Translations under genes and position numbers: made by a program
Shown: in pieces, positions 55,833-64,000 of the stretch
Layout of the letters: every line of letters starts with the position of its first letter
Numbering within the stretch: the stretch's first letter is position 1
Source: Sediminibacterium goheungense
Lineage (GTDB): Bacteria; Bacteroidota; Bacteroidia; Chitinophagales; Chitinophagaceae
NCBI RefSeq assembly: GCF_004361915.1
Contig: NZ_SNWP01000013.1
Span: forward strand, 1 to 64,000
Direction: 5' to 3'
DNA: 64,000 nt
Notes under the pieces: model-generated
Databases searched by the model: none
What the model saw: only the letters and a program-made list of their open reading frames with translations
Told to the model about the DNA's origin: nothing

Positions 55833-56969
55833 TTACAATTCATAAAAGGAAGTGATGGTCATGGTTTGATTATGAAGCTGACATTTGCCTCCTTCATTAA
55901 AGGGGGTAATCTCTCCATAGGAATAAAAACCGGCCTGTATGGTATGCTCACCAAATATTTTATTGACTGCTTTCACTTCTTCTTCTGTTTTATCGCCTAA
56001 TACCAATTTACGACCAATACAGCTGATTAACAACGAAAAATCAGGGACGATACTTTTTGCAGCAATAAAACCAGCCGCTTCAGCTGCCGCATGTGTAAGA
56101 CGATCAAAATTGGCCTTCATAAACCGAACTCTTGACCCTACCGGAATATCACCCGCAAAAGTCATGCTCTGGTCTTCTTCATTGATCGACAAAATCGTTC
56201 TTACAACGGGCTTATCTGCTCCTGGAATGATTACCGACAAAGGAAACAATAAAGCCGAACCAGGTAAGTTTACAGATTCAACACCCAGGTATTTCTTATA
56301 CAATTCCAATGCATTCTGGTCCTCAAGTTCTACCAATACATTTCCGGAAGAACTGGTGACCCTTTTTTCCAATCCGAAGATATCCCAACCTCCCTGCGAA
56401 CCATGTGCAACATGAATATAGTTGCCATATAATCCTATTGCCAATACACAGCCCTCTTTAGGCTGTTCATTCAATCCTACCAGCGTAGATTGAAAATCGG
56501 CTCCATCGCCGGCCAGACCTCCTGTGATCAGCACATCTTTCTCAAATTGAGTAGCCAACCCTTTTACCAACTCACTACCATTAACCTTACTACCATCAGA
56601 AAGTATTAATACATGTTTTAGTTGCTCTTTGGGCAATTGTTTGGCCAGAGCCATTCCTGCTGCATAGCTGTTACTATAGTCCATAATGTTTACAGCAAAG
56701 GATTGAATAGCTGTTTTTTCAAAATATAAGGCTACTACGATCAACTCACCATTCAAAACCTCATCCTGAAATATTTCACCAGCTGTACTGCACATAGCAA
56801 TATGTGCTGCAGGAAATTTATTTTTCAGCATATCATAAATACCCGCTTCCTGCAAAGTTGTTTTTGCAGAAAAGCATAGTACCAGATTTACTGAACCATC
56901 AGCCGGATGCTGACTTATGGGATGCTCGGCCCAGGCAGTATGCTGGTAACGATAAATAGATGTTTTCAT
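55833..56969 (-). CDS. FIST-domain protein (NosP-like)
   Basis: 378 residues from the ATG at 56969; a longer in-frame start would overlap the sigma-54 promoter. FIST N-terminal domain (AAHIAMCSTAGEIFQDEVL, ILSDGSKVNGSELVKGL, TGGLAGDGADF) and FIST_C domain (PFNEGGKCQLHNQTMTI, CIGRKLVLG). FIST proteins of the NosP type bind haem and sense nitric oxide in other bacteria and regulate co-encoded kinases; haem binding here is inferred. First gene of the FIST-H-NOX-kinase operon, behind a -24/-12 promoter. Confidence 0.85.
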   Translation of the reverse strand: MKTSIYRYQHTAWAEHPISQHPADGSVNLVLCFSAKTTLQEAGIYDMLKNKFPAAHIAMCSTAGEIFQDEVLNGELIVVALYFEKTAIQSFAVNIMDYSNSYAAGMALAKQLPKEQLKHVLILSDGSKVNGSELVKGLATQFEKDVLITGGLAGDGADFQSTLVGLNEQPKEGCVLAIGLYGNYIHVAHGSQGGWDIFGLEKRVTSSSGNVLVELEDQNALELYKKYLGVESVNLPGSALLFPLSVIIPGADKPVVRTILSINEEDQSMTFAGDIPVGSRVRFMKANFDRLTHAAAEAAGFIAAKSIVPDFSLLISCIGRKLVLGDKTEEEVKAVNKIFGEHTIQAGFYSYGEITPFNEGGKCQLHNQTMTITSFYEL

Positions 56970-56997
56970 AACAAGGGGAAATAGATTATCCTCTAAC

Positions 56998-57014
56998 AGC
57001 AAAAGTTTTACCAA
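56998..57014 (-). promoter_or_regulatory. Sigma-54 promoter of the FIST-H-NOX-kinase operon
   Basis: TTGGTAAAACTTTTGCT on the minus strand: GG at -24 (57012-57011), ten bases, GC at -12 (57000-56999). Matches TGG-N9-TTGCW. The predicted start is about 20 bases before the FIST ATG. Confidence 0.7.
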
Positions 57015-57076
57015 TAAAATATAGCAGCTATAAAATTGATAATCAAATATTTACGAAACAAAACAGCGCACCCCTA

Positions 57077-57111
57077 TTCCGTTTTCTGGAAATATTTTCT
57101 GTTCCTTGGAA
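57077..57111 (-). promoter_or_regulatory. Candidate upstream activator site
   Basis: Clustered TTCC and GGAA half-sites: TTCTGGAAATATTTTC (57084-57099) matches the TTTTGGAATTATTCCC site at 12 of 16 bases, and TTCCTTGGAA follows at 57102-57111. It lies 65-110 bases upstream of the sigma-54 promoter, where an activator would bind. Confidence 0.5.
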
Positions 57112-57115
57112 AACA

Positions 57116-58462
57116 TTAGACTGCTATTTCACCATCCTGGAGCATTTTATAGATGGTACTTTTCCCGATATCCAAAGCTTTGGCAGTCGCCACTACGTCA
57201 TTGTCAAATTTACTCAGGTAATATTTTATGATATCACAAGTATGTTGCCGAAGGGTCTTATTTTCCCCTCCATAAAAATCTTCTCTTATAGTAGAGGTAA
57301 AAGTAATATCATCTGCTTTAATTTCATTGTTATCACACATCACTACACTCAAATCTACTACTGCTTTTAATTCCCTGACATTTCCCGGAAAACTATATTG
57401 CTGGAGTTTCTCTTTGGCTTCTTTCGTGAAATTGATGGCACCTAGTTTATTTTCTTTTGCGAATTCATCTGCAAAATGTTTGGCAAGGATTAATACATCA
57501 TTCCCCCTTTCACGCAAAGGAGGTAATTCAATGGGCAGACCCATTATTCTGAAATAGAGATCTTCCCTGAAGTTGCCTTTTTTAACTTCCTCAGCCAGAT
57601 TTTTATGGGTAGCTACGATAAGACGTATATCCAGTTTCACTTTTTCATTGCCGCCTATTCTTATCACTTCACGCTCCTGTAATACACGTAGTAATTTACT
57701 TTGCAGGCTCAGGTCCATTTCAGCAATCTCATCTAGAAAAATACTACCTCCGTTTGCCTCTTCAAATTTTCCCGGCTTTCTGGTTAAAGCGCCGGTAAAT
57801 GCGCCTTTCTCATGTCCGAATAACTCGCTTTCAACAAGGTCTTTTGGAATGGCCGCCATATTTACGGCAATGAAATTTTTCTTTTTCCGATCGCTATTAT
57901 AGTGAATGGCTTTGGCCACTACTTCTTTACCAGTTCCAGTTTCGCCTGTAATAGAAACATTGATGTTCGTTCTTACGGCTTTCTCCATCATCGTAAACAC
58001 TTTTTTTAGCTTATCACTCTGTCCGATAATAGATTTTTCAAATGAAAATTTCTGACCAAGCTCTTCCCGCAAATGTTCAACTTCTTTTTTCAAAGACTGG
58101 TTTTCCCTGATTTTCACTACACTATTCCATAAGAGATCCTTGGTGGCTTCATCTTTTATCAGGTAATCACTTACACCCATCTTGAGTAACTTAACTGCCA
58201 CGGCCACTTCATCCTGCCCACTGATAATCACCACTGGTACTGTTGGATTTACCTCCCTGATTCTCCGGAATAATTCATCACCCTGCATATCAGGCAATGA
58301 AAAATCAATGGTAATCAAATCAGGTTTATCTGAAAGTTTAGCCAAACAGTCTTTGGCAGACTCATACCGTGTGACTTTATAATCAGGATTCAAACTGAGA
58401 TGGTAGGCCAGAATTTCGCCATACCATTTATCGTCTTCAACAATAAAAATAGAAAATGCCAT
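57116..58462 (-). CDS. Sigma-54-dependent response regulator (NtrC family)
   Basis: 448 residues. Receiver with D53 (LITIDFSLP), AAA+ domain with Walker A GETGTGKE (173-180), sigma-54-contacting GAFTGA (220-225), Walker B and SPGNVREL sensor region, and a C-terminal Fis-like helix-turn-helix (DNDVVATAKALDIGKSTIYKML). Once phosphorylated it should activate sigma-54 promoters. It lies 146 bases upstream of the FIST operon and is the obvious receiver for the hybrid kinase's HPt. Its own promoter region carries the strongest copy of the TTTGGA motif. Confidence 0.94.
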   Translation of the reverse strand: MAFSIFIVEDDKWYGEILAYHLSLNPDYKVTRYESAKDCLAKLSDKPDLITIDFSLPDMQGDELFRRIREVNPTVPVVIISGQDEVAVAVKLLKMGVSDYLIKDEATKDLLWNSVVKIRENQSLKKEVEHLREELGQKFSFEKSIIGQSDKLKKVFTMMEKAVRTNINVSITGETGTGKEVVAKAIHYNSDRKKKNFIAVNMAAIPKDLVESELFGHEKGAFTGALTRKPGKFEEANGGSIFLDEIAEMDLSLQSKLLRVLQEREVIRIGGNEKVKLDIRLIVATHKNLAEEVKKGNFREDLYFRIMGLPIELPPLRERGNDVLILAKHFADEFAKENKLGAINFTKEAKEKLQQYSFPGNVRELKAVVDLSVVMCDNNEIKADDITFTSTIREDFYGGENKTLRQHTCDIIKYYLSKFDNDVVATAKALDIGKSTIYKMLQDGEIAV

Positions 58463-58516
58463 ATGCTAAATGAATGCGTGTATATATTGACTGTTAATAT
58501 AATCAAATAATTACAG

Positions 58517-58537
58517 TATTTGGATTTATTCCAAATA
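58517..58537 (-). promoter_or_regulatory. Inverted repeat upstream of the sigma-54 activator gene
   Basis: Eight-base perfect arms TATTTGGA / TCCAAATA with a five-base spacer TTTAT, 55 bases before the activator start. Probable operator or activator site; same core as 50478-50497. Confidence 0.6.
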
Positions 58538-58638
58538 ATAGACTTTCGCATTTTTTATAACTTATATAAAACGTTGTTTTTCAATAACTAATGTTCTGGC
58601 ACTGGCTTTGGCAAAAGGATATTCAGAAAAAAAAGATT

Positions 58639-59511
58639 ATGAAAAGAGCCACCATTCATCTCAAACCCCTTACCCCCCAGTATGCCATTGTAGTACCCTG
58701 CTATAATGAAGAAAAACGTTTCCCTTACAGCAGTTTTTTACAATTTGCCAAAAGCCATCCTGAAGTGGTTTTGTGCTTTGTTAACGACGGCAGCAAAGAT
58801 AAAACCCTTGCTGTGTTACATGCCATTCAAATGGAATGCCCTACCAATATTGCCGTTTATTCACTGGAACAAAACAGTGGAAAATCAGAAGCAGTAAGAC
58901 AAGGTATGATTCATGCACATAACCAGTACCATGTGAACATGCTTGGATTTTTAGATGCAGATCTTGCAACAAAACCGGAAGAATGGCTTCAGATGGCTAA
59001 GTATAAGGAAGCCTATCCACAGTATGGAGCCATTGTAGGAAGCAGGATTCAACGCCTTGGCGCTGAAATTAACCGCAATGATAGCCGTTCCCTTTTCAGT
59101 TCGGTCATTAAAAAATGTATCCGGGTAATATTAAAAGCACCTTTTCAGGATACACAATGTGGCGCAAAAATTTTCCAGAGAGACCTTGTTCCTTTTTTAT
59201 TCAGGAAACCTTTTCTTACTCCATGGCTTTTCGATGTAGAGATTTTCCTGCGCCTGCAGAAAAAATTTGGTAAAGCTACTTTGCAAAAAGGTGTACTTGA
59301 ATTCCCTTTACTGCACTGGTCAGAAATCGGGGGTTCTAAACTTACCCTAAAACACACACTCAAGATTCCCATACAATTGATCAAACTGCATTATCAATAT
59401 AATATTGCAGAAAAATTTATTACCAAATCAGGGTATCCTATTTTTTCGAGAAAACATACGGATACATTTTTCAGAAACTTCCTGTTTCGCTTTGTCAACA
59501 TATTCTTTTAA
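58639..59511 (+). CDS. Family 2 glycosyltransferase (dolichyl-phosphate glucosyltransferase-like)
   Basis: 290 residues from the ATG at 58639; an ATG 48 bases upstream would add a short Trp-rich leader. GT-A fold: IVVPCYNEEKRF, FVNDGSKDKT, then the DXD-type FLDADLATKP, and a late TQCGAKIFQRD as in polyprenyl-phosphate glucosyltransferases. It may load a sugar onto a lipid carrier. First gene of a glycan operon; 22 bases before the next. Confidence 0.85.
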   Translation: MKRATIHLKPLTPQYAIVVPCYNEEKRFPYSSFLQFAKSHPEVVLCFVNDGSKDKTLAVLHAIQMECPTNIAVYSLEQNSGKSEAVRQGMIHAHNQYHVNMLGFLDADLATKPEEWLQMAKYKEAYPQYGAIVGSRIQRLGAEINRNDSRSLFSSVIKKCIRVILKAPFQDTQCGAKIFQRDLVPFLFRKPFLTPWLFDVEIFLRLQKKFGKATLQKGVLEFPLLHWSEIGGSKLTLKHTLKIPIQLIKLHYQYNIAEKFITKSGYPIFSRKHTDTFFRNFLFRFVNIFF

Positions 59512-59533
59512 TCATTTTTTACATCCTTCTTAT

Positions 59534-60616
59534 ATGAATGCAAACAACTATGCAGTTATTATGGCTGGCGGCATCGGAAGCCGCTTCTGGCCTATGAGCA
59601 GAACAGCTTACCCAAAGCAGTTTTTAGATATACTCAATACAGGACACACATTATTACAATCGACCTTTAACAGGTTTGCAAAAATAATTCCTGTTGAAAA
59701 CATCTTTATTGTTACCGCTAATGACTATACGGATATTGTAAATCAACAACTACCTCAGCTACCCGTAAGCAATATCATCGGCGAACCTGAGAGAAAAAAT
59801 ACAGCCCCCTGTATAGCACTGATCGCATTAAAAATTAAAAAGCTAAATCCACAAGCTAATTTAATTGTCTCACCCAGCGATCATTTAATTGAAAACGAAA
59901 CAGTGTTTATCCATCATTGCTTGACAGCTTTAGCAGAATCTGCAGCTGGCGACAAACTGATCACTTTTGGTATTCAGCCTTCCCATGCGAATACGGGATA
60001 TGGATATATCCAGTACGAAGCCAATCAACCGAATACCTCAGCATATAAAGTAAAACGGTTTACGGAGAAACCTGATAAAAAAACAGCTATACAATTTCTG
60101 CAGAATGGCTCCTACCTGTGGAACTCGGGTATTTTCTTCTGGAAAGCAGATACTATTATTAACGCTTTCAGAATGTATATGCCCAATATGTTTGATGTAT
60201 TTGTGTGTGGACAATTGGATCTGAATACTGAAAAAGAAGCTGCTGCCATTGAACATATCTACCAGCACTGTCCATCTATTTCAATTGATTATGGTATTCT
60301 TGAAAAAGCAGAAAATGTTTACGTTATGCCGGTAGCGTTTGGCTGGAATGATCTGGGAACCTGGAACAGTGCCTGGGAAAATGCTGAGAAAGACCACTCA
60401 CTCAACGCTATAAAAGGCCATAATACTATGGCTATTGATTCCAGGGGATGTATAGTTCATTCAACTGATAAAAAATTGGTTTTGGTAGGCGGGGTAAGTG
60501 ATCTGATCATAGTAAATACGCCTGATGCCTTACTGATATGTAATAAAGATAATGAGCAACAGATCAAAGAATATCTCACCATCGTTAAAGAAACAAAAGG
60601 CGAATTGTATCTTTAA
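59534..60616 (+). CDS. manC: Mannose-1-phosphate guanylyltransferase
   Basis: 360 residues from the ATG at 59534. Nucleotidyl-transferase signature AGGIGSRFWPMSRTAYPKQF, GEPERKNTAPCIAL, and VSPSDHLIEN; the sugar-binding FTEKPDKKTAIQFL. Makes GDP-mannose. It lacks the C-terminal isomerase domain, which may be supplied by the cupin protein at 47.2 kb. Overlaps no neighbour; 17 bases before the next gene. Confidence 0.93.
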   Translation: MNANNYAVIMAGGIGSRFWPMSRTAYPKQFLDILNTGHTLLQSTFNRFAKIIPVENIFIVTANDYTDIVNQQLPQLPVSNIIGEPERKNTAPCIALIALKIKKLNPQANLIVSPSDHLIENETVFIHHCLTALAESAAGDKLITFGIQPSHANTGYGYIQYEANQPNTSAYKVKRFTEKPDKKTAIQFLQNGSYLWNSGIFFWKADTIINAFRMYMPNMFDVFVCGQLDLNTEKEAAAIEHIYQHCPSISIDYGILEKAENVYVMPVAFGWNDLGTWNSAWENAEKDHSLNAIKGHNTMAIDSRGCIVHSTDKKLVLVGGVSDLIIVNTPDALLICNKDNEQQIKEYLTIVKETKGELYL

Positions 60617-60633
60617 GTATAGACCCAACCCAA

Positions 60634-63600
60634 ATGCTACATGCTGATACTTTCAGGTTATGGAATGAATACAAAGGTAAAAAGCTTTTGCTGGTTGCCC
60701 TTTCGCTCGCCTTGCTCACACACGGTGTAATTATCTATTTTACGCTACCAAAGACCTATGACGCTTTTGTGCATATTTTCTTTGCCGATCACTATGCAAG
60801 ATTCTGGTTTGAGCCCTGGGAATACAGATGGTATACTGGTTTTTTAACAACCAGTTACCCCCCACTGGTTCATCAGGCCATTGCATTGATCAGTAAAATC
60901 TTTCCGCTTAAAATAGCTTTTTGTATTTATGCCATCATCATTATAGAACTGCTTATCATTGGGGTTTACAGGTTCAGTAAACTTTTCTTTGATAAGCAGA
61001 TCGCAGGTATTGCCGCAATTCTAACAGTTGTCCTTTCATCTGTAATTGAAACTTTGCATGTGTATGGTCAGATGCCGACATTAACCGGTCTTGCTTTTCT
61101 ATTGAATGCGCTTCCTTTTCTTTACCAGTATATCGTGAAGCGAAAGCTGGTTTATCTGCTCATGTCGCTGTCTTTTCTGGCGGTAACGGTAAGTTCACAT
61201 CATGTTACCGCCATATTCGGAATGGCTTTTTTTATTGCCCCAACTGTTTTTATGGCATTGGCTGATGATCTTGCAGTTCAGGGAAAGCCTTACAAGTTGT
61301 TTGGCTGGTTACTGGCGATTATTAAAACAGCATTCCAAAAGAAAAAAGAGCTCATACTGTTCGGTATCCTGATGTTGATACTTGCCATCGGCTTAATTTT
61401 CCCGTACTGGTACTGGAGTAAAACTGATCCCATTACACAGGTATCTATACCACATGGCTCCAGAGATAATTTTCTTACACATCAGGCATCGGGTCTGGTT
61501 TTTTTTGTTATTCCACTAATGCTGATAGTGGCTTTATTACCTGCCATCAGTTATTATATTACCGTCAGCAGAAGATTTTTGGGTTGGGCCGTTTCTTTTT
61601 TTCTCTGTCTATTATTAGGCAGTGGCGGCACCACTCCTATTCCGAAAATGTTATTGGGTGAAAATGCATTCAACATACTTACATTAGACCGTTTTGGTTT
61701 CTGGGCCTCCATCATTGCGATTCCTTTTATCGCAAAATTTCTTTTTGCATTTTTATACGGATCGGTAAAACAATACTGGGTATCAAGATTCAGTACAAAA
61801 ACACATTTTTTACTCTCTGCCAGTTCGGGTTTTTCTTATTTGCTATTCATCTTATTTATTTTCCATCTCGGTAGTTTCAGACCCTTACAACCTAAGGAAA
61901 TTGAAATAGACCCAATGCTCAATTTCCTTAATCGCGATGAACATATGCGCTGGAGATACCTTACCCTTGGCTTTGGCGACCAGATGGCATGGCTCAGTGC
62001 CAACTCCCTGGCGGCTACTGTTGATGGCAATTATCACAGTGCCAGAAGATTACCTGAATTAACCAGCAGGCCAGTAGAACGCATAGAAAATGCAAAGTTC
62101 AGTGGTGTTGAAGGAATCGCCTCTCTGAACGACTTCTTAAGCAATGCAGAAAAATATAGCCTCAAATATGTCTTCAGCAACGACCGTTATTATGATCCCC
62201 TTTTGTATTACAGCGGCTGGAACAGAACCATCCGACTCGAAAATGGAATCATGGTATGGGAAAAAGGTAATATTTCTACCATACAACCTATTCAACCCAA
62301 AGTGCTTCATCCCTTGCTGAAAAAAGCCTGGGGAATTTTTCCACTAAGCAGTCTGGTCCTTGCTTTCCTGCTTACCCTTTGGTATTTAAAGAGAATAAAG
62401 GAAAAGGATTACACAGCTACTGTTCCAGAAAGTTCAGATCAACTTCCGGTTACCATCACCTATCTCTCATCTTTATTACCCCTGGTTTTCTCCACATCCT
62501 TTTTAATCAATCAGGTATATGAACTGCTGCTGGTAAAAGAACAGGATACACCTAAAAATGCTATCGTTAACTATTACAACCATCTCGACTTCCAAAGATT
62601 TGAGAAAGCATTTCATTTTTTTGAACCCAGTCCTACCTATCCGCTGGATCAATACCTTCTTGAAAAATCTGTAACAGACGGAGGTCTTTTACCTTCCTAT
62701 GCAAAACTCGACAGTATCCATACCAGAGAATTATTCCGAAGTAAGGATGCTGCCAGGATACAGGTCTATACACGGTGGCGCACTTCACTTGGATTTCGTG
62801 AAAAAAAAGACACCATGCAACTGATCAGGCAGGAAAGAAAATGGTACCTACTTCCACCCTACTATACCCCTGAAATACCTGAAGAACAGGTGCGCAGCTA
62901 TACGTATACCCTCTTTAAGCGACAGGGAAAAAGAGTGATCAGCAGCTTTCCCACTGTTAAGGACGACAGGGTAAAAAAACCTTTTGCCGTATTCCGACAG
63001 GTAAACCTTATCAGAAACGGAAATGCCAATTTTATAACGGGCGAACTACTGAATGCAGATGATGTACCGGTTAACCTGGCTTTAAGGGTTCAGGTGCTGT
63101 TTAAAGATAACAGCAGCAGAACCTATTATCCGGGTACCCATTTTCAATACAACCTTGCTCCGAAAGCCAGTACTTTTTTCCAGGTAGATATTGACAACTC
63201 CCGCTTACTCGATTCACTGCAAATCCGTTCGGTATCTGTGTATTGTGATACGGATATAAGTGAAAGGGGGTATATACACGGCGGCACGCCCGGTTATTCC
63301 GTTACGGCCTTGAAAAATAATCGTGTACAGATACATACCAGTTTGTACAATGAATTACCCACCGAAATCAATATACCGGGTGTATTGGTTGCTGAGAAAG
63401 ACAGGCAGGGCACTATCTGGCAAACCAAACTGCTATTACATGAAAAGTCGGCCAGAAGCGGGTTGCATCTGAGCTTTACACATGAACTGGAAAAAATTCA
63501 GCAGAAGGCACTAAGAATACAGCAGATACCTATCACCATATTTATCAATGGACAACTAAGAAAGATACTGCCTTTACAAACAGATAACAGCGCCAATAAC

Positions 63601-63660
63601 TCCCAGGGTATCGCACTGATTTCCCATTGTTTTATTAGCCAGGAAATTTACCTGCAATGA
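60634..63660 (+). CDS. Large polytopic membrane protein, GT-C-like, with C-terminal extracytoplasmic domain
   Basis: 1008 residues. About a dozen transmembrane helices in residues 18-620. The first loop has D43-AFVH47 and AD52HYARFW with PLVHQ, as in integral-membrane GT-C glycosyltransferases that use a lipid-linked sugar. The last 370 residues are soluble, beta-rich, probably extracytoplasmic. No named family could be fixed. It ends with an ATGA overlap with the next gene, so translation is coupled. Confidence 0.7.
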   Translation: MLHADTFRLWNEYKGKKLLLVALSLALLTHGVIIYFTLPKTYDAFVHIFFADHYARFWFEPWEYRWYTGFLTTSYPPLVHQAIALISKIFPLKIAFCIYAIIIIELLIIGVYRFSKLFFDKQIAGIAAILTVVLSSVIETLHVYGQMPTLTGLAFLLNALPFLYQYIVKRKLVYLLMSLSFLAVTVSSHHVTAIFGMAFFIAPTVFMALADDLAVQGKPYKLFGWLLAIIKTAFQKKKELILFGILMLILAIGLIFPYWYWSKTDPITQVSIPHGSRDNFLTHQASGLVFFVIPLMLIVALLPAISYYITVSRRFLGWAVSFFLCLLLGSGGTTPIPKMLLGENAFNILTLDRFGFWASIIAIPFIAKFLFAFLYGSVKQYWVSRFSTKTHFLLSASSGFSYLLFILFIFHLGSFRPLQPKEIEIDPMLNFLNRDEHMRWRYLTLGFGDQMAWLSANSLAATVDGNYHSARRLPELTSRPVERIENAKFSGVEGIASLNDFLSNAEKYSLKYVFSNDRYYDPLLYYSGWNRTIRLENGIMVWEKGNISTIQPIQPKVLHPLLKKAWGIFPLSSLVLAFLLTLWYLKRIKEKDYTATVPESSDQLPVTITYLSSLLPLVFSTSFLINQVYELLLVKEQDTPKNAIVNYYNHLDFQRFEKAFHFFEPSPTYPLDQYLLEKSVTDGGLLPSYAKLDSIHTRELFRSKDAARIQVYTRWRTSLGFREKKDTMQLIRQERKWYLLPPYYTPEIPEEQVRSYTYTLFKRQGKRVISSFPTVKDDRVKKPFAVFRQVNLIRNGNANFITGELLNADDVPVNLALRVQVLFKDNSSRTYYPGTHFQYNLAPKASTFFQVDIDNSRLLDSLQIRSVSVYCDTDISERGYIHGGTPGYSVTALKNNRVQIHTSLYNELPTEINIPGVLVAEKDRQGTIWQTKLLLHEKSARSGLHLSFTHELEKIQQKALRIQQIPITIFINGQLRKILPLQTDNSANNSQGIALISHCFISQEIYLQ

Positions 63661-64000
63661 CAAAGAAAACCATCTATTACAGTATCCTCTTCTTTTTCTT
63701 TTTTGCCTGCACCAAAAAGAAAATAACAGCACCTGTATGGTTAGATCATACCGGCATGATTACGATGCCGACCGATACTTTATTTTTCTCTTCTCCTGTA
63801 AAAGATAAGTGGAAGGCCAGTTTATTAAGTTTTGTGCAACCGGTTCAGTTAGAAGTAATACCGGGTTCTGAAGGTTTTATCGTATATCTGAAAGAAAGAA
63901 CAGGTATTACTGAAGGCCCTGCACATTTAGTATTACAAAATGAAAAAACAGTTTTCTTTTTTCCCATACAGTTGCGTAATAGTTCACCGGGTTTGATTAC
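63657..64000 (+). CDS. Lipoprotein of the glycan operon, partial
   Basis: 114 codons to the window edge, no stop. Start ATGA overlaps the preceding stop. A lipoprotein signal MTKKTIYYSILFFFFFAC (lipobox FFAC, Cys18), then a region with many Pro and aromatic residues. Function unknown; coupling suggests a partner of the membrane protein. Confidence 0.8.
   Translation, partial: MTKKTIYYSILFFFFFACTKKKITAPVWLDHTGMITMPTDTLFFSSPVKDKWKASLLSFVQPVQLEVIPGSEGFIVYLKERTGITEGPAHLVLQNEKTVFFFPIQLRNSSPGLI

Noticed and set aside
58596..58612. TGGCACTGGCTTTGGCA as a second sigma-54 promoter before the glycan operon
   Set aside because: GG and GC are 11 bases apart, not 10; that spacing is strict. It may also be coding if the upstream ATG is used.

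Overview
The window is a piece of a Bacteroidota chromosome, most likely from a Chitinophagaceae-like member of the Chitinophagia/Sphingobacteriia. Evidence for this is the gene order rpsU, xerC, hpf, tRNA-Thr, tRNA-Tyr, tRNA-Gly, tRNA-Thr, tuf, tRNA-Trp, secE, nusG; promoters of the TTTG-N18/21-TAnnTTTG type; general absence of Shine-Dalgarno sites except an almost perfect one in front of rpsU; a type IX secretion C-terminal domain; and an M13 lipoprotein peptidase. No species can be named from the sequence alone.

Layout. 1-2.7 kb: a heptose-7-phosphate kinase and an amino-acid permease. 2.9-12.0 kb: an OmpH/Skp-like protein, then rpoC and rpoB. 12.3-24.5 kb: an accessory block on both strands (M13 peptidase, AraC regulator, secreted glyoxalase-like protein, TfoX C-domain protein, HigBA toxin-antitoxin pair, subclass B1 metallo-beta-lactamase, GtaA-type glutaminase, SDR with divergent HxlR regulator). 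24.7-27.0 kb: rplL, rplJ, rplA, rplK. 27.3-34.1 kb: a second accessory block (DUF4920 protein, two tandem serine hydrolases, a LytS/LytTR two-component pair, YqgE, a double VOC protein). 34.2-39.4 kb: nusG, secE, tRNA-Trp, tuf, four tRNAs plus a tRNA relic, hpf, xerC, rpsU. 39.5-47.2 kb: ribE, hscA, an RDD protein, tyrS, hydrolases, tRNA-Gln. 47.2-58.5 kb: a cupin protein, a large type IX-secreted protein, and a nitric-oxide signalling module. 58.6-64.0 kb: the start of a glycan-assembly operon cut by the window edge.

Two themes stand out. First, the transcription/translation super-operon that is normally contiguous (tuf-secE-nusG-rplKAJL-rpoBC) is broken twice by accessory DNA of about 7 and 12.7 kb. 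Each of the three pieces has its own promoter with the same -7 decamer TACCTTTGCC and its own terminator, so they look like three stable independent units. Second, 50.6-58.5 kb encodes a compact phosphorelay: a sigma-54 activator, a FIST-domain sensor, an H-NOX haem sensor and a 1536-residue hybrid kinase with an H-NOX-associated N-terminus, seven predicted PAS domains, a receiver and an HPt domain. A -24/-12 sigma-54 promoter lies just in front of the FIST gene, and related TTTGGA...TCCAAA motifs lie upstream of the activator, the FIST operon and the neighbouring secreted protein, which suggests a small self-contained nitric-oxide regulon.

A third feature runs through the window: most spacers hold two arms built of one short degenerate word repeated many times, with the second arm the reverse complement of the first. 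Each spacer has its own vocabulary. The arms often begin inside the stop codon of a gene, sometimes enclose a classical terminator, and in two cases lie inside core operons (rpoB/rpoC and rplJ/rplL). No insertion sequence, prophage or CRISPR array was seen.
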